A stretch of DNA of 64,000 nt from Massilia agri. Its GTDB lineage: Bacteria > Pseudomonadota > Gammaproteobacteria > Burkholderiales > Burkholderiaceae_D. Below the pieces are notes generated by a model. That model was not told the DNA's origin, ran no database searches, and was given only the letters and a program-made list of their open reading frames with translations. Of the stretch, positions 45,439 through 55,253 are shown one piece after another (within the stretch, counting starts at the first letter, position 1; every line of letters begins with the position of its first letter). The position numbers and the translations under genes were made by a program. The stretch spans positions 62,001 through 126,000 of the forward strand of contig NZ_JANUHA010000009.1 in assembly GCF_024753255.1 (NCBI RefSeq). The letters are read 5' to 3'.

Positions 45439-46961
45439 CTAGGTTGATGCTGGCGCGGTCAATAGAATCCGCTTCGCCTCTTCAGGCTGATAGTCTGTCG
45501 CCCCCCAACCGGTCTCCGTGGGACCCTTTATATGCGGATCCGTGATTCGCGCACGCAATTTGACTGGTGCTGCCTCTCCTGCCAAGTCAATGTACTCGAT
45601 CCGGCGATCTACACTTCCATCACGATCCTTTAAAAACTCACCGGAATCGCTGTCGACTCGCGGCAGCGCTTCTACTATCTCGTCGCGACTCCCTGGGAAA
45701 AATACAATTTGCTCCCCTCCTCCCTCGAGACAATAGCCCGTCCCCTTCAGCTCCTGGCTTGCAGCAGGGCCGCGCCAAACATTTAATGACTCTCCTTTCT
45801 TTATCTCATATTCCACCACCCATCCATTCTGATTCCACTCTGGTTTGACGGCGAACTTGCTGCGCCATTCATCGCGGTTTTTGATTGCCTTGTACTCAGC
45901 TTCGGTCATCCAAAATATCCCAGCGCCCTCATTGGAGGGATCCACAATTCGATAGAGTTTACCTGGCCCCCTTATGGAATCGGCCTTGATTTTCTTGCCC
46001 GTGCTCGCGAACGTTTCAACGAGCCAGCTTTGCAGCGGCGGATGATCTGGATGCTTGCTCATCAAATCTCCGATTTCATTGGCGTCCATTTCCAGCTTCG
46101 GATGTTTCAACCTTTTTCTACGTTTGGTCACCCACTTTGGTGGCTTAGCATTGATCAGCCTAGCCGACCCCGACTCTGAAATCGGGGAAATCCATCCTCT
46201 ATTCGTTCGGTAAGTTTCAACCTTCCATGCCTGATCATCCAGCTTTTTCGCAATCACATTTAAGACCGTTCGTACCGGTTTCGCGTAGGTCTTGACTGCG
46301 TCACTGAAGACGCTACGTTTCGTTTCAATGAATTTTGTCAACTCATCGAGACGCTCACGGATGTTGCCAGGTACAACCGCTCGGATCTTCCCCAATAAAG
46401 CCTTAAGGTTATCGAATTTCTCATCCAACATCGTTTTAAGCTTAGACGGATTAACTTTGTTCGCGGCCTCTCTGATGGTCTTTGCCATAAACTGGTAAAT
46501 ATTAGGCAATTTACCATCCGTTGCCCATTTGGCCACTTGGTTATGCTGCAAATATTCGGTGATCTTCGGCAGGGCAGCATCGCATGCACGTCCCGCCGCT
46601 GTAACCAGCTTGGTAGTGTTGATGATGTCGTCGGCGTGCTTGACCAATGGCTTCAGGTACACCCACACCAGACGCAACGCGCTTTTGACCACTGTGCCGT
46701 CGCGATGAAGAACAATGTCACCTTGTTGGTGGGATCCACTCTGTATTGGCGAATATTTGCGCATAGGTCGCGCAAGTCACAAATGGTGTCGACGACGGGA
46801 ATTAATGACACCACCATGTCGAATCCAATCTGCCCGGTCGTTCGCTCGGCATTAAAGTCGCCCTGAAGCGCACCCCAAATCCATTCGCCGAGCCCGATAT
46901 CGTCCGGTTTTGCCTGGCCGTGGACTTCATTGAGCGCATCGAGGGTCTGGTCAGCCATCAT
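45439..46961 (-). pseudogene. Frameshifted T6SS polymorphic toxin
   Basis: Two overlapping frames join into one toxin-like protein. The first (46961 to about 46700) reads MMADQTLDALNEVHGQA, then WIWGALQGDFNAERTTGQIGF and SLIPVVDTICDLRDL, a module common to PAAR/VgrG-linked toxins, and goes out of frame after TLFFIA. The second continues from about 46710 with GTVVKSALRLVWVYLKPLV and runs to 45439. The frames differ so that loss of 3n+1 bases explains the break, and the ~9 residues normally between FFIA and GTVVK seem to be missing. The C-terminal ~170 residues (GPGKLYRIVDPS; GYCLEGGGEQIVFFPGS) are the presumed toxic domain, perhaps ADP-ribosyltransferase-like. The start overlaps the vgrG stop behind an AGGAGG. 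Confidence 0.72.
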
Positions 46962-49813
46962 TGCCTCCTCGGGTCACGCGAGGTATCGATCAGATCCGGC
47001 TCCTGGGCCAGGAGTGGTTCGAGACCCGACATCAAGTCTCCGACCGTCGGTCGCGGTTCGTCCTTGGCGCCGGGTGCATTGTGGTAGACGACCTTCGAGA
47101 CCGTATCGGGCAAGTTGCGCTCTTCGGCCATTCCTGCACTGTCGAGCGTGCCGTCTTTTGTCTGTCCGTTCCCAAAATGAAGGGTGTAGGGCACACCCGC
47201 CATTGGCGCACCTTGGTGGCCGTCGAGATCCAGTTTCAGCCAGTTCGTATGCTCGGCGGACGGGAAGAAAGGCAATTGTGCCTCCTGCTGCGCAGGGCCA
47301 TCCCATTTGTGTGTGCCGGCTTTTACCGTGAAATCGCCGGCGCAACCGTGTTCGATCTTGCCGTCGGCAATCTTGATATACGCTCCTCCGCATAGAAGCG
47401 TGAGGCTTTTCTTCGCTGCGATCACGATCTCACCTTGGCTCGCGGTGATTTTCACATCGCGATCTGCTGCGATGGCGATGCTGTCCTGCTGCGCCTGTAT
47501 ATCCACTTTGCCGGTACGCGCAATGTGCTTCATGCCGTCCTGATGTGCGAACAGCGAGATGCCCTTGCCTGCCTGGATGTTCATGCGCTGTCCGGCAAAG
47601 GCCTGGAGATGCTGTTGCGCCACGATAGTCTGCTGTCGCCCGCAGTAGTTGACAGACGAGCCGGGCGTGCCACAAACAAAGCCGCCTGCAGCGTATTGAG
47701 CAATGAGCGGCGCCCCCGCTCGCCCTGCATCGCTTGGACCGGCATCGTTGGCTTGATCGGCGCGCTGCAAATCCTTGGCCAGCTGCCGATGCGGCGCGAG
47801 ATCGACAGGCATGGCCTGATGCTGCTCGGCGAATTCCCCCAGTTCCTTGAGCAACCCCTCCGAGCCTTCCAATAACGCCTGCAAGGGCTCGCGCTCGAGC
47901 TGCTTGCCCGACGCGCCCAGCATCGCTTGGGTCGTGAGCAGCATGAGGCGCGCCGCGCGCAGAACGACAGCATGGTCACTGCGCAGTTCCGCGCCCTCAC
48001 CACGCGCTTCGCCCTCCCCTTCCCTTCGTGGATGCGTCAGCCATCCAAGATTGAGCTGACTGTGCCCGTGTTCACTTGCCAGCTGTGCGCTTATCTGTCC
48101 AGGCGTATCGTCCAGCCTCAACTGATTGCACCGCATTCCCCGCACTTCTTTGCTCTTGATTCCGGCCAGGAATCGATTCCCGGGCAAGTCGCCTACATTG
48201 CTGAATGCTGGCGGAGGAGTCGCGCCTCCATGCACGCGGCCGATAACGATTGGCTTGTCGGGGTCCCCGCCCAAAAAGTCCACCACCACCTCGTCGCCGA
48301 CCCGAGGCAGGCTGATGGCGCCCCAGCGGTCGCTTGCCCAGTGGCTGGCAACTCGCACCCAAGCAGAGTCCCGGTCGGTATTGCTGGCGCCTGCGCAGTC
48401 AGGGTGATCCTCTTCCCGGGTTCCGGGAAACCTCAGCTTGATTCGTCCCAGAGAATCGCAGTGCACTTCTTCGCCAGGCGGTCCGACCACGACGGCTGAC
48501 TGCAGGCGTACACGCGGCAGGTCGATGTGAGGATCGAAGCTTGGCACGATCGGGACACCGCGTCGGACGCAAACGAAGCGATTGGTGTATCTGACGTCAC
48601 GCTCGCTGCTGGCGTCGCCAAGTGCATCAATCGCGGGCAGCTGTTCCCAGGCGTTTGCCGAGAACAGGCGTTGCGCCCGCTCATCGACCTCCTTTGGTAG
48701 ATTGTTTTCGGCGACCATCGACAGGTCGGTTAGTATGAACTCGCGTTCGTTCTCCGGGTGCGTGTCGATGTCCGGATGATCGTCCAACCTGAACCACTGT
48801 CCGACACACAAGTCGCGTACACCGCTCTCACCATGAAAGCACTTGGCTTCGTATTCATGGCGCTGCATGCGCAATTCACCAAGCCTCTGGAAGTCCAAGC
48901 TGTCGTCACCTACATGTGGTGCTTCGACCTGATAGTCATCCAGGCTGAATGCGAATTGGTCGCCAGCCTCGCCTTGTCGCATGGTGGTGGGCGACTGGGT
49001 CGACATCATTTGACCTTGGAGATAATCCCAACTTCTCCGGCTGCTGCTACCTGGCCTCAATGAACGGATGGCGCTCCAGTTGAAGACACCATCGCGCACC
49101 TCGGTACCGGCATCACGGTGAAAGCGCACCGTGCCGGCAGCATTCTGTTCGAGCGATTGCGGCGCGTCGAACAGCACAAGCGTATGAGAAGCCGTCGTCG
49201 CGCTCCCGGATTCCGTGGCCTGACCGGGCCGAATGAACCAGGCGATCCCGCGGCGTTTCCACAGGCGGCGCAAGAATGCAGCGTCGGACTCGTTATGCTG
49301 CATCGTGAATTCGCGCGCAGGATAAGCACCCGTGATTCCGGAAGTATCGAGGTCAAAAACTTTTGCCAGGATTGGATTGAAGCCACGCCATTCGCGGATC
49401 AGGTCCGCCGAAATGTCGACTTCATTCTGACTGCGGAAAATGCGGGTATTGATACGGCGGTCCATCAAGGCCAGGGCGTCGCGAACCAGCAATTGATAGC
49501 TCGCGAGCCCGCCATCGCTCTGCCCTGCCGATGCCTCGGAAACGATGCCACACACCGAACGGAGCTCTCCTCGGTCGGTGACGAACTGCACTTCCGCAGG
49601 AAGTGCAATGAACTCCTTGAGTGGCAGTCCGGCTTGCGTTGAAATGCATAACAGCGTGTATTCGATGCCGCCGCATAGCATTTCACGGCCGCAGATGCGC
49701 TTGACGAACAAGACGTCATCCAAGGTCGATTGCGGATGCGACAAACGCAGGCGGATCGGGCGATTCGACTGAGTCAGGCCAAAGGACAGACCGGCAACGT
49801 TTAGAAAGTTCAT
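46958..49813 (-). CDS. vgrG: T6SS spike protein VgrG with C-terminal extension
   Basis: A 951-residue VgrG: the gp27/gp5-like base (FTMQHNESDAAFLRRLWKRRGIAWF), the OB-fold spike neck (SLGRIKLRFPG; WVRVASHWASDRWGAISLPRVGDEVVVDFL) and the DUF2345 beta-helix needle (GISLFAHQDGMKHIARTGKVDIQ; IVIAAKKSLTLLCGGAYIKI). An extra ~110 residues follow the needle, with PMAGVPYTLHFGNGQTKDGTLD and SAGMAEERNLP, like the transthyretin-type cargo domains that carry effectors. ATG 49813 with AGGAAAA is preferred over GTG 49834. The toxin gene overlaps its stop, so translation is coupled. It is an orphan vgrG, with no tss genes nearby. Confidence 0.92.
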   Translation of the reverse strand: MNFLNVAGLSFGLTQSNRPIRLRLSHPQSTLDDVLFVKRICGREMLCGGIEYTLLCISTQAGLPLKEFIALPAEVQFVTDRGELRSVCGIVSEASAGQSDGGLASYQLLVRDALALMDRRINTRIFRSQNEVDISADLIREWRGFNPILAKVFDLDTSGITGAYPAREFTMQHNESDAAFLRRLWKRRGIAWFIRPGQATESGSATTASHTLVLFDAPQSLEQNAAGTVRFHRDAGTEVRDGVFNWSAIRSLRPGSSSRRSWDYLQGQMMSTQSPTTMRQGEAGDQFAFSLDDYQVEAPHVGDDSLDFQRLGELRMQRHEYEAKCFHGESGVRDLCVGQWFRLDDHPDIDTHPENEREFILTDLSMVAENNLPKEVDERAQRLFSANAWEQLPAIDALGDASSERDVRYTNRFVCVRRGVPIVPSFDPHIDLPRVRLQSAVVVGPPGEEVHCDSLGRIKLRFPGTREEDHPDCAGASNTDRDSAWVRVASHWASDRWGAISLPRVGDEVVVDFLGGDPDKPIVIGRVHGGATPPPAFSNVGDLPGNRFLAGIKSKEVRGMRCNQLRLDDTPGQISAQLASEHGHSQLNLGWLTHPRREGEGEARGEGAELRSDHAVVLRAARLMLLTTQAMLGASGKQLEREPLQALLEGSEGLLKELGEFAEQHQAMPVDLAPHRQLAKDLQRADQANDAGPSDAGRAGAPLIAQYAAGGFVCGTPGSSVNYCGRQQTIVAQQHLQAFAGQRMNIQAGKGISLFAHQDGMKHIARTGKVDIQAQQDSIAIAADRDVKITASQGEIVIAAKKSLTLLCGGAYIKIADGKIEHGCAGDFTVKAGTHKWDGPAQQEAQLPFFPSAEHTNWLKLDLDGHQGAPMAGVPYTLHFGNGQTKDGTLDSAGMAEERNLPDTVSKVVYHNAPGAKDEPRPTVGDLMSGLEPLLAQEPDLIDTSRDPRRQ

Positions 49814-49922
49814 GAAGAATTTTCCTGTGAACACTAAACGTCAAAATGCCAGACGAGGCGCTGGCCGACCTTGATAGCCGTCAACGTAGGTTTTCTACAA
49901 CACCACTCGACGTTACTCCGGG

Positions 49923-49953
49923 ACGAAAAAAAAAACCGCGCCGAGGCGCGGTT
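49923..49953 (-). terminator. Terminator of clpS-clpA
   Basis: AACCGCGCC / GGCGCGGTT stem with a tiny loop, followed on the minus strand by a run of ten T. It lies just past the clpA stop. Confidence 0.92.
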
Positions 49954-49971
49954 CTTTCGAGAGACCGATTT

Positions 49972-52272
49972 TTACTCGATCTCGACGGTCTCAGCCGGAG
50001 CCGGCGGCGGCAGGGCGTCGCCTTCCGGGAACTCGAGGACTACATCGTCCTTCTCGTTCAGGTCCACGGTCACGCGGCCGCCATTGACCAGGCGGCCGAA
50101 CAGCAGTTCGTCGGCCAGGGCCTTGCGGATCATGTCCTGGATCAGGCGCGACATCGGACGGGCGCCCATCAGCGGGTCGAAGCCTTTCTTGCCGAGGAAC
50201 TTGCGCAGCTTCTCGGTGAAGACCGCTTCCACCTTCTTCTCGTGCAGCTGCTCTTCCAGCTGCATCAGGAACTTGTCCACGACACGCAGGATGATGTCCT
50301 CGTCCAGCGCGCGGAAGCTGATGATCGCATCCAGGCGGTTGCGGAACTCCGGCGTGAACATGCGCTTGATGTCGGCCATCTCGTCGCCTGCCGCCTTCGA
50401 ATCCACGAAGCCCACCGAGCGCTTGGTCAGGCTCTCGGCGCCCGCATTGGTGGTCATGATGATGATCACGTTGCGGAAGTCGGCCTTGCGTCCGTTGTTG
50501 TCGGTCAGCGTGCCATGGTCCATCACCTGCAGCAGGATGTTGAAAATGTCCGGGTGGGCTTTTTCAATCTCGTCCAGCAGCAGCACCGCGTGCGGCTTCT
50601 TGGTGATGGCTTCCGTCAGCAGGCCGCCCTGGTCGAAGCCGACGTAGCCCGGCGGCGCACCGATCAGGCGCGACACGGCGTGGCGCTCCATGTACTCGGA
50701 CATGTCGAAGCGCACCAGCTCGATGCCCAGGATGAAGGCCAGCTGCTTGGCGACCTCGGTCTTGCCGACGCCGGTCGGGCCCGAGAACAGGAAGGAGCCG
50801 ATCGGCTTGTCGGTCTTGCCCAGGCCGGCACGCGCCATCTTGATGGCCGATGCCAGCGCATCGATGGCAGGATCCTGGCCGAACACCACGTTGCGCAGGT
50901 CGCGGTCGATGGTCTGCAGCTTGCTGCGGTCGTCCTGGTTGACGGTCTGCGGAGGGATCCGCGCGATCTTCGCGATGATGTCCTCGATCTCGGTCTTGCC
51001 GATGGTCTTCTTCTGCTTCGACTTCGGCAGGATGCGCTGTGCCGCACCGGCTTCGTCGATCACGTCGATGGCCTTGTCGGGCAGGTGGCGGTCGTTGATG
51101 AAGCGGGCCGCCAGCTCGGCCGCGGTCGACAGCGCCGACGCCGAGTACTTGACGCCATGGTGCTCTTCGAAGCGCGACTTCAGGCCACGCAGGATTGCCA
51201 CGGTCTGCTCGACCGACGGTTCGTTCACGTCCACCTTCTGGAAGCGGCGGCTCAGGGCGTGGTCTTTCTCGAACACGCCGCGGAATTCCGTGAACGTGGT
51301 CGCGCCGATGCACTTGAGCTGGCCGTTGGCCAGGGCCGGTTTCAGCAGGTTCGATGCGTCGAGCGTGCCGCCCGAAGCCGAGCCCGCGCCGATGATGGTG
51401 TGGATCTCGTCGATGAACAGGATGCCGTTCGGGGTGTCCTTCAGTTGCTTGAGGACGGCCTTCAGGCGCTGCTCGAAATCGCCGCGGTACTTGGTGCCGG
51501 CCAGCAGCGCGCCCATGTCGAGCGAATACACGACGGCGTTCTGCAGGATCTCGGGCACGTCTTCCTGGACGATGCGCCATGCCAGGCCTTCCGCGATGGC
51601 GGTCTTGCCGACACCGGCCTCGCCCACCAGCAGCGGATTGTTCTTGCGGCGGCGGCACAGGATCTGGATCACGCGGTCGACTTCTTCCTCGCGGCCGATC
51701 AGCGGATCGATCTTGCCGTCGGCAGCCGACTTGTTCAGGTTCTGGGTGAACTGGTCGAGCGGGCTTTCCTTGGCCTGGCCTTCGACCTGCGCTTCTTCCA
51801 CGCCTTCGGACGCCTTGGTGGTGTCCATCTGCTGGTCCTTGCGCACGCCGTGCGAGATGAAGTTGACCACGTCGAGGCGGGTCACGCCCTGCTGGTGCAG
51901 GTAGTAAACAGCGTGCGAGTCCTTCTCGCCGAAGATCGCCACCAGCACATTGGCGCCGGTAACTTCCTTCTTGCCGTTCGAGGCCGACTGCACGTGCATG
52001 ATCGCGCGCTGGATCACGCGCTGGAATCCGAGCGTCGGCTGGGTGTCCACCTCGCCCGTGCCGGGCACGGTCGGGGTGTTATCACCGATAAAATTAGTCA
52101 AGGTCTTGCGCAGGTCTTCGATATTGACCGCGCACGCACGCAGGACTTCGGCGGCTGATGGATTGTCGAGGAGGGCCAGCAGCAGGTGTTCCACGGTGAT
52201 GAACTCGTGGCGCGCCTGGCGGGCTTCGACAAAGGCCATGTGTAGGGATACTTCAAGTTCCTGCGCAATCAT
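49972..52272 (-). CDS. clpA: ATP-dependent Clp protease ATP-binding subunit ClpA
   Basis: AAA+ unfoldase that feeds proteins to ClpP. The 766-residue protein has the N-domain [20 protein letters not shown], then D1 with Walker [17 protein letters not shown] (near 215) and D2 with [16 protein letters not shown] (near 494). The ClpP-docking loop region IGL/F-type is expected near 615. GGAGGAAGT precedes ATG 52272, which overlaps the stop of clpS (ATGA). It is normal length for ClpA. The C-terminus is Pro/Glu-rich. Confidence 0.95.
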   Translation of the reverse strand: MIAQELEVSLHMAFVEARQARHEFITVEHLLLALLDNPSAAEVLRACAVNIEDLRKTLTNFIGDNTPTVPGTGEVDTQPTLGFQRVIQRAIMHVQSASNGKKEVTGANVLVAIFGEKDSHAVYYLHQQGVTRLDVVNFISHGVRKDQQMDTTKASEGVEEAQVEGQAKESPLDQFTQNLNKSAADGKIDPLIGREEEVDRVIQILCRRRKNNPLLVGEAGVGKTAIAEGLAWRIVQEDVPEILQNAVVYSLDMGALLAGTKYRGDFEQRLKAVLKQLKDTPNGILFIDEIHTIIGAGSASGGTLDASNLLKPALANGQLKCIGATTFTEFRGVFEKDHALSRRFQKVDVNEPSVEQTVAILRGLKSRFEEHHGVKYSASALSTAAELAARFINDRHLPDKAIDVIDEAGAAQRILPKSKQKKTIGKTEIEDIIAKIARIPPQTVNQDDRSKLQTIDRDLRNVVFGQDPAIDALASAIKMARAGLGKTDKPIGSFLFSGPTGVGKTEVAKQLAFILGIELVRFDMSEYMERHAVSRLIGAPPGYVGFDQGGLLTEAITKKPHAVLLLDEIEKAHPDIFNILLQVMDHGTLTDNNGRKADFRNVIIIMTTNAGAESLTKRSVGFVDSKAAGDEMADIKRMFTPEFRNRLDAIISFRALDEDIILRVVDKFLMQLEEQLHEKKVEAVFTEKLRKFLGKKGFDPLMGARPMSRLIQDMIRKALADELLFGRLVNGGRVTVDLNEKDDVVLEFPEGDALPPPAPAETVEIE

Positions 52273-52571
52273 ACTTCCTCCATCACGCACTGCAGGGGGT
52301 GCCCTGCCTTACGCGCATGCGTTAAGACAAACTCCACTTTGGTACACGCTATATCTTTGGAAAACACCCCGCACACGCCCTTGCCGTGACGATGCACGGA
52401 AAGCATGATCTGGGTCGCTGTCTCGCGATCCTTGTTGAAGTACTCCTGGATGATCGCAACCACAAACTCCATTGGCGTGTAGTCGTCGTTCAGCAACGCC
52501 ACCTGGTACAGAGGGGGCGGTTTTACGGTCTGCCGTTCCAGCAGCTGTTCAGTGTCATGCTTGGTAGCCAT
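52269..52571 (-). CDS. clpS: ClpS adaptor
   Basis: Adaptor that delivers N-degron proteins to ClpAP. The 100-residue protein has the core [20 protein letters not shown] and the N-degron pocket region, followed by [19 protein letters not shown] and [24 protein letters not shown] 52571 gives the usual [12 protein letters not shown] start; the longer in-frame region upstream lies in the promoter gap. It is followed by overlapping clpA. The gene is divergent from the cold-shock gene. Confidence 0.94.
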   Translation of the reverse strand: MATKHDTEQLLERQTVKPPPLYQVALLNDDYTPMEFVVAIIQEYFNKDRETATQIMLSVHRHGKGVCGVFSKDIACTKVEFVLTHARKAGHPLQCVMEEV

Positions 52572-52892
52572 GGGACGTATTCTAATGCTTTCAAAATCAG
52601 TGCCAAGCGTAAACATCAGCTCGTTTTCATGTGCTTTCCATCTTACGCGTTTTCCGTTGAATGCGCAGATGGCGATCCAATTGACGAAATCAAGAGCCGC
52701 GTTACCTCTACCGTGAAAAATTTGGCAACAACCGCGCAAAAGCTCTTGACTTGCGTGGTTATTCAACCAACAATGCAGTTATCGACCTGTACTTATGTAC
52801 TCGTTGATAAGAAGTGAGCAGGCTGAGGAGGGGGCAAGAAGCTTCTTGCTTTTATGGCTCGTGTGATTTGTTTTTACTAGAAAGTTTTCTTT
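52572..52892. other. clpS-csp divergent intergenic region with a 5' UTR palindrome
   Basis: No gene seen. It holds the promoters of clpS and the cold-shock gene; a plausible csp promoter is TTGACT near 52746 and AACAAT 17 bases later. Within the likely csp leader GCAAGAAGCTTCTTGC (52834-52849) is a perfect 16-base palindrome followed by TTTT, resembling a weak terminator or a temperature-sensitive hairpin. The long leader before the csp ATG is typical of cold-shock mRNAs. Confidence 0.5.
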
Positions 52893-53096
52893 ATGGCAAC
52901 TGGTACTGTTAAGTGGTTCAATGATTCCAAAGGTTTTGGCTTCATCACTCCTGATGACGGCGGCGAAGATCTGTTCGCGCACTTCTCCGCAATCAATATG
53001 AACGGTTTTAAGACCCTCAAAGAAGGTCAAAAAGTCCAATTCGAAGTCACGCAGGGCCCGAAAGGCAAGCAAGCTTCCAACATCCAGGGCATGTAA
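52893..53096 (+). CDS. cspA: Cold-shock protein (CspA family)
   Basis: A 67-residue single-domain nucleic-acid chaperone. The RNP1 motif KGFGFITP and RNP2 DLFAHFSAI are intact, with the start [12 protein letters not shown] typical of the family. It binds single-stranded RNA/DNA and melts mRNA structure in the cold. CspA-type genes are often multi-copy; which paralogue this is cannot be told. It is ended by a strong terminator at 53120-53144. Confidence 0.95.
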   Translation: MATGTVKWFNDSKGFGFITPDDGGEDLFAHFSAINMNGFKTLKEGQKVQFEVTQGPKGKQASNIQGM

Positions 53097-53119
53097 TCAT
53101 CCCCCTCCCGGAAGCAAAG

Positions 53120-53144
53120 AACCCCGCTGCGGCGGGGTTTTTTT
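53120..53144 (+). terminator. Terminator of the cold-shock gene
   Basis: AACCCCGC / GCGGGGTT with a TGCG loop followed by seven T. Confidence 0.92.
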
Positions 53145-53189
53145 CGCCCTGCGGTACCCTGCCCTCTCTTCATATCAAAGAGACTACCT

Positions 53190-53228
53190 CAAAAAGAAGA
53201 AAAGCCCCGGCGCGCACGCACAGGGCTT
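53190..53228 (-). terminator. Probable terminator of icd
   Basis: AAGCCC (53202-53207) and GGGCTT (53223-53228) form a short stem; the minus strand continues TTCTTCTTTTT. It lies about 20 bases past the icd stop. Confidence 0.65.
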
Positions 53229-53247
53229 CGCACTCTTCGCTCCGGAA

Positions 53248-54501
53248 TTACATCTGCTCGATCATCACTTCGCCGAAGCCCGAGCACGAGACCTGGGTCG
53301 CGCCTTCCATCAGGCGCGCGAAGTCGTAGGTGACTTTCTTCGAGGTGATCGCCTTTTCCATCGCACTGATGATCAGGTCGGCAGCCTCGACCCAGCCCAT
53401 GTGGCGCAGCATCATCTCCGCCGACAGGATGAGCGAACCCGGGTTCACGTAATCCTTGCCCGCATACTTCGGCGCGGTGCCGTGGGTGGCTTCGAACATC
53501 GCCACCGAATCCGACATATTGGCGCCCGGCGCGATGCCGATGCCGCCGACCTGCGCGGCCAGCGCGTCCGAGATATAGTCGCCGTTCAGGTTCAGGGTGG
53601 CGATCACGCTGTACTCGGCCGGGCGCAGCAGGATCTGCTGCAGGAAGGCGTCGGCGATCGAATCCTTGATGGTGATCTCGCGGCCGGTCTTCGGATTCCT
53701 GAACTTGCACCATGGACCGCCGTCGATCAGCTCGGCGCCGAATTCCTTCTGGGCCAGGGCGTAGCCCCAATCACGGAAGCCGCCCTCGGTGTACTTCATG
53801 ATATTGCCCTTGTGAACCAGGGTCACCGAAGGCTTGTCGTTGTCGATGGCGTACTGGATCGCCTTGCGCACCAGGCGCTCGGTGCCTTCGCGCGAAACCG
53901 GCTTGATCCCCAGGCCCGAGGTCTCGGGGAAGCGGATCTTCTTGACGCCCATCTCTTTAGTGAGGAACTCGATGACCTTCTTCACGCCCTCGGAGCCTTC
54001 GGCCCATTCGATGCCGGCATAGATGTCTTCCGAGTTCTCGCGGAAGATCACCATATCGGTCTTCTCGGGCTGCTTCAGCGGCGAGGGCACGCCGGCGAAG
54101 TAGCGCACCGGGCGCAGGCAGACATACAGGTCGAGTTCCTGGCGCAGGGCGACGTTCAGGGAGCGGATGCCGCCGCCCACCGGCGTGGTGAGCGGCCCCT
54201 TGATCGAGACCACATAATCCCTGACCGCGTCCAGGGTCTCGCCCGGCAGCCACACATCCGGGCCATACACATTGGTCGACTTCTCGCCCGCGTAGATTTC
54301 CATCCAGCTGATCTTGCGCTTGCCGGCGTAGGCCTTGGCCACGGCCGCGTCGACCACCTTGAGCATCACGGGAGTGATGTCGATGCCGGTGCCATCGCCC
54401 TCGATGTAGGGGATGATCGGATTGTCGGGCACGGTCAGCGAGGAATCGGCGTTGACGGTGATTTTCTGGCCGTCGGCCGGGACCTTGATGTGTTGGTACA
54501 T
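53248..54501 (-). CDS. icd: Isocitrate dehydrogenase (NADP), homodimeric type
   Basis: TCA-cycle enzyme oxidising isocitrate to 2-oxoglutarate with NADP. The 417-residue protein has [19 protein letters not shown] at the start and the substrate-binding block [20 protein letters not shown] (near 112-131) with its regulatory serine. [37 protein letters not shown] and the adenine-binding [12 protein letters not shown] complete the family pattern. ATG 54501 follows GGGAGAAC; a TTG at 54513 is the only longer start. It is divergent from rluE. Its promoter block is shared with the monomeric enzyme gene at 56319. Confidence 0.95.
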   Translation of the reverse strand: MYQHIKVPADGQKITVNADSSLTVPDNPIIPYIEGDGTGIDITPVMLKVVDAAVAKAYAGKRKISWMEIYAGEKSTNVYGPDVWLPGETLDAVRDYVVSIKGPLTTPVGGGIRSLNVALRQELDLYVCLRPVRYFAGVPSPLKQPEKTDMVIFRENSEDIYAGIEWAEGSEGVKKVIEFLTKEMGVKKIRFPETSGLGIKPVSREGTERLVRKAIQYAIDNDKPSVTLVHKGNIMKYTEGGFRDWGYALAQKEFGAELIDGGPWCKFRNPKTGREITIKDSIADAFLQQILLRPAEYSVIATLNLNGDYISDALAAQVGGIGIAPGANMSDSVAMFEATHGTAPKYAGKDYVNPGSLILSAEMMLRHMGWVEAADLIISAMEKAITSKKVTYDFARLMEGATQVSCSGFGEVMIEQM

Positions 54502-54579
54502 GTGTTCTCCCAAGTGGTCGCATTCGCAGATGCCGTTCGCAGGGAGGCATCTGAATTACAATGTGGACTACTGCTGCAG

Positions 54580-54640
54580 GTCTTGTATAAGACTTCGGTG
54601 TGGTGTATTGCATTATGCACCAGTATTTCCACTGGCGCCA
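54580..54640 (-). promoter_or_regulatory. icd promoter and operator block (copy A of a shared module)
   Basis: Minus-strand reading: TGGCGC, 17 bases, CATAAT (a plausible -35/-10 pair; plus-strand 54635-54640 and 54612-54617), then the palindrome GTCTTATACAAGAC (54580-54593). The 18-base stretch CATTATGCACCAGTATTT (54611-54628, plus strand) and the 17-base gap to the palindrome are repeated exactly upstream of the monomeric isocitrate dehydrogenase gene (58627-58687). The palindrome would lie at about +12 to +25, where a repressor could block transcription. Confidence 0.75.
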
Positions 54641-54695
54641 TTGCACACCTCGCAGGGCGCCCTGCACTCCCACTACTTAACCTGTTTTACGTTTC

Positions 54696-55253
54696 ATGCC
54701 CCTGATTCTGTTCAATAAACCCTTCCAGGTCCTGTGCCAATTCTCACCACAGGAGGGCCGCGAATCGCTTGCGGACTACCTAGACATCCCCGGCATCTAT
54801 CCGGCCGGGCGCCTGGATGCGGACAGCGAAGGGCTGATGCTGCTGACCGACGACGGCAAGCTGCAGCACAAGATCGCGCATCCGGATCACAAGGAGGCCA
54901 AGACTTATCTGGTGCAGGTCGACGGCATCGCCGACGCGGCCGCCCTCGCCCGCCTGCAGGCGCCGCTCGACCTGGGCGACTTCGTGACCAAGCCCTGCCG
55001 GGCAGTGCGCATCGCGGAACCGGAGTGGCTGTGGCCACGCAATCCGCCGATCCGCACGCGCCAGGACAAGCCGACCAGCTGGATCGCGATCACGCTCGAG
55101 GAAGGCAAGAACCGGCAGGTGCGGCGCATGACGGCGGCGGTGGGCTTGCCGACCTTGCGCCTGGTGCGCAGCAGTATCGGGCCGTTCTCGCTCGCCACCC
55201 ATCCGCTGATGCCTGGGGAGCATATCGAAGTGCCGGCATCAGCGCTCAGGTAG
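54696..55253 (+). CDS. rluE: 23S rRNA pseudouridine synthase RluE
   Basis: Converts a uridine of 23S rRNA (2457 in E. coli) to pseudouridine. The 185-residue protein has the RsuA/RluE catalytic motif GIYPAGRLDADSEGLMLLT with its aspartate near residue 42, preceded by LILFNKPFQVLCQFSP, and the late block EGKNRQVRRMTAAVGLPTLRLVR. It has no S4 domain, as in RluE. It is divergent from icd, a pairing seen in other proteobacteria. Its stop codon TAG is part of a palindromic repeat. Confidence 0.93.
   Translation: MPLILFNKPFQVLCQFSPQEGRESLADYLDIPGIYPAGRLDADSEGLMLLTDDGKLQHKIAHPDHKEAKTYLVQVDGIADAAALARLQAPLDLGDFVTKPCRAVRIAEPEWLWPRNPPIRTRQDKPTSWIAITLEEGKNRQVRRMTAAVGLPTLRLVRSSIGPFSLATHPLMPGEHIEVPASALR

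Noticed and set aside
46653..46764. Programmed ribosomal frameshift in the T6SS toxin
   Set aside because: No slippery heptamer lies in the overlap, and the missing residues at the junction fit a deletion better.
46690..46764. The second toxin frame as an independent gene starting at ATG 46764
   Set aside because: The residues before GTVVK (MRKYSPIQSGSHQQGD and following) are an out-of-frame reading of the conserved upstream module and there is no ribosome site.
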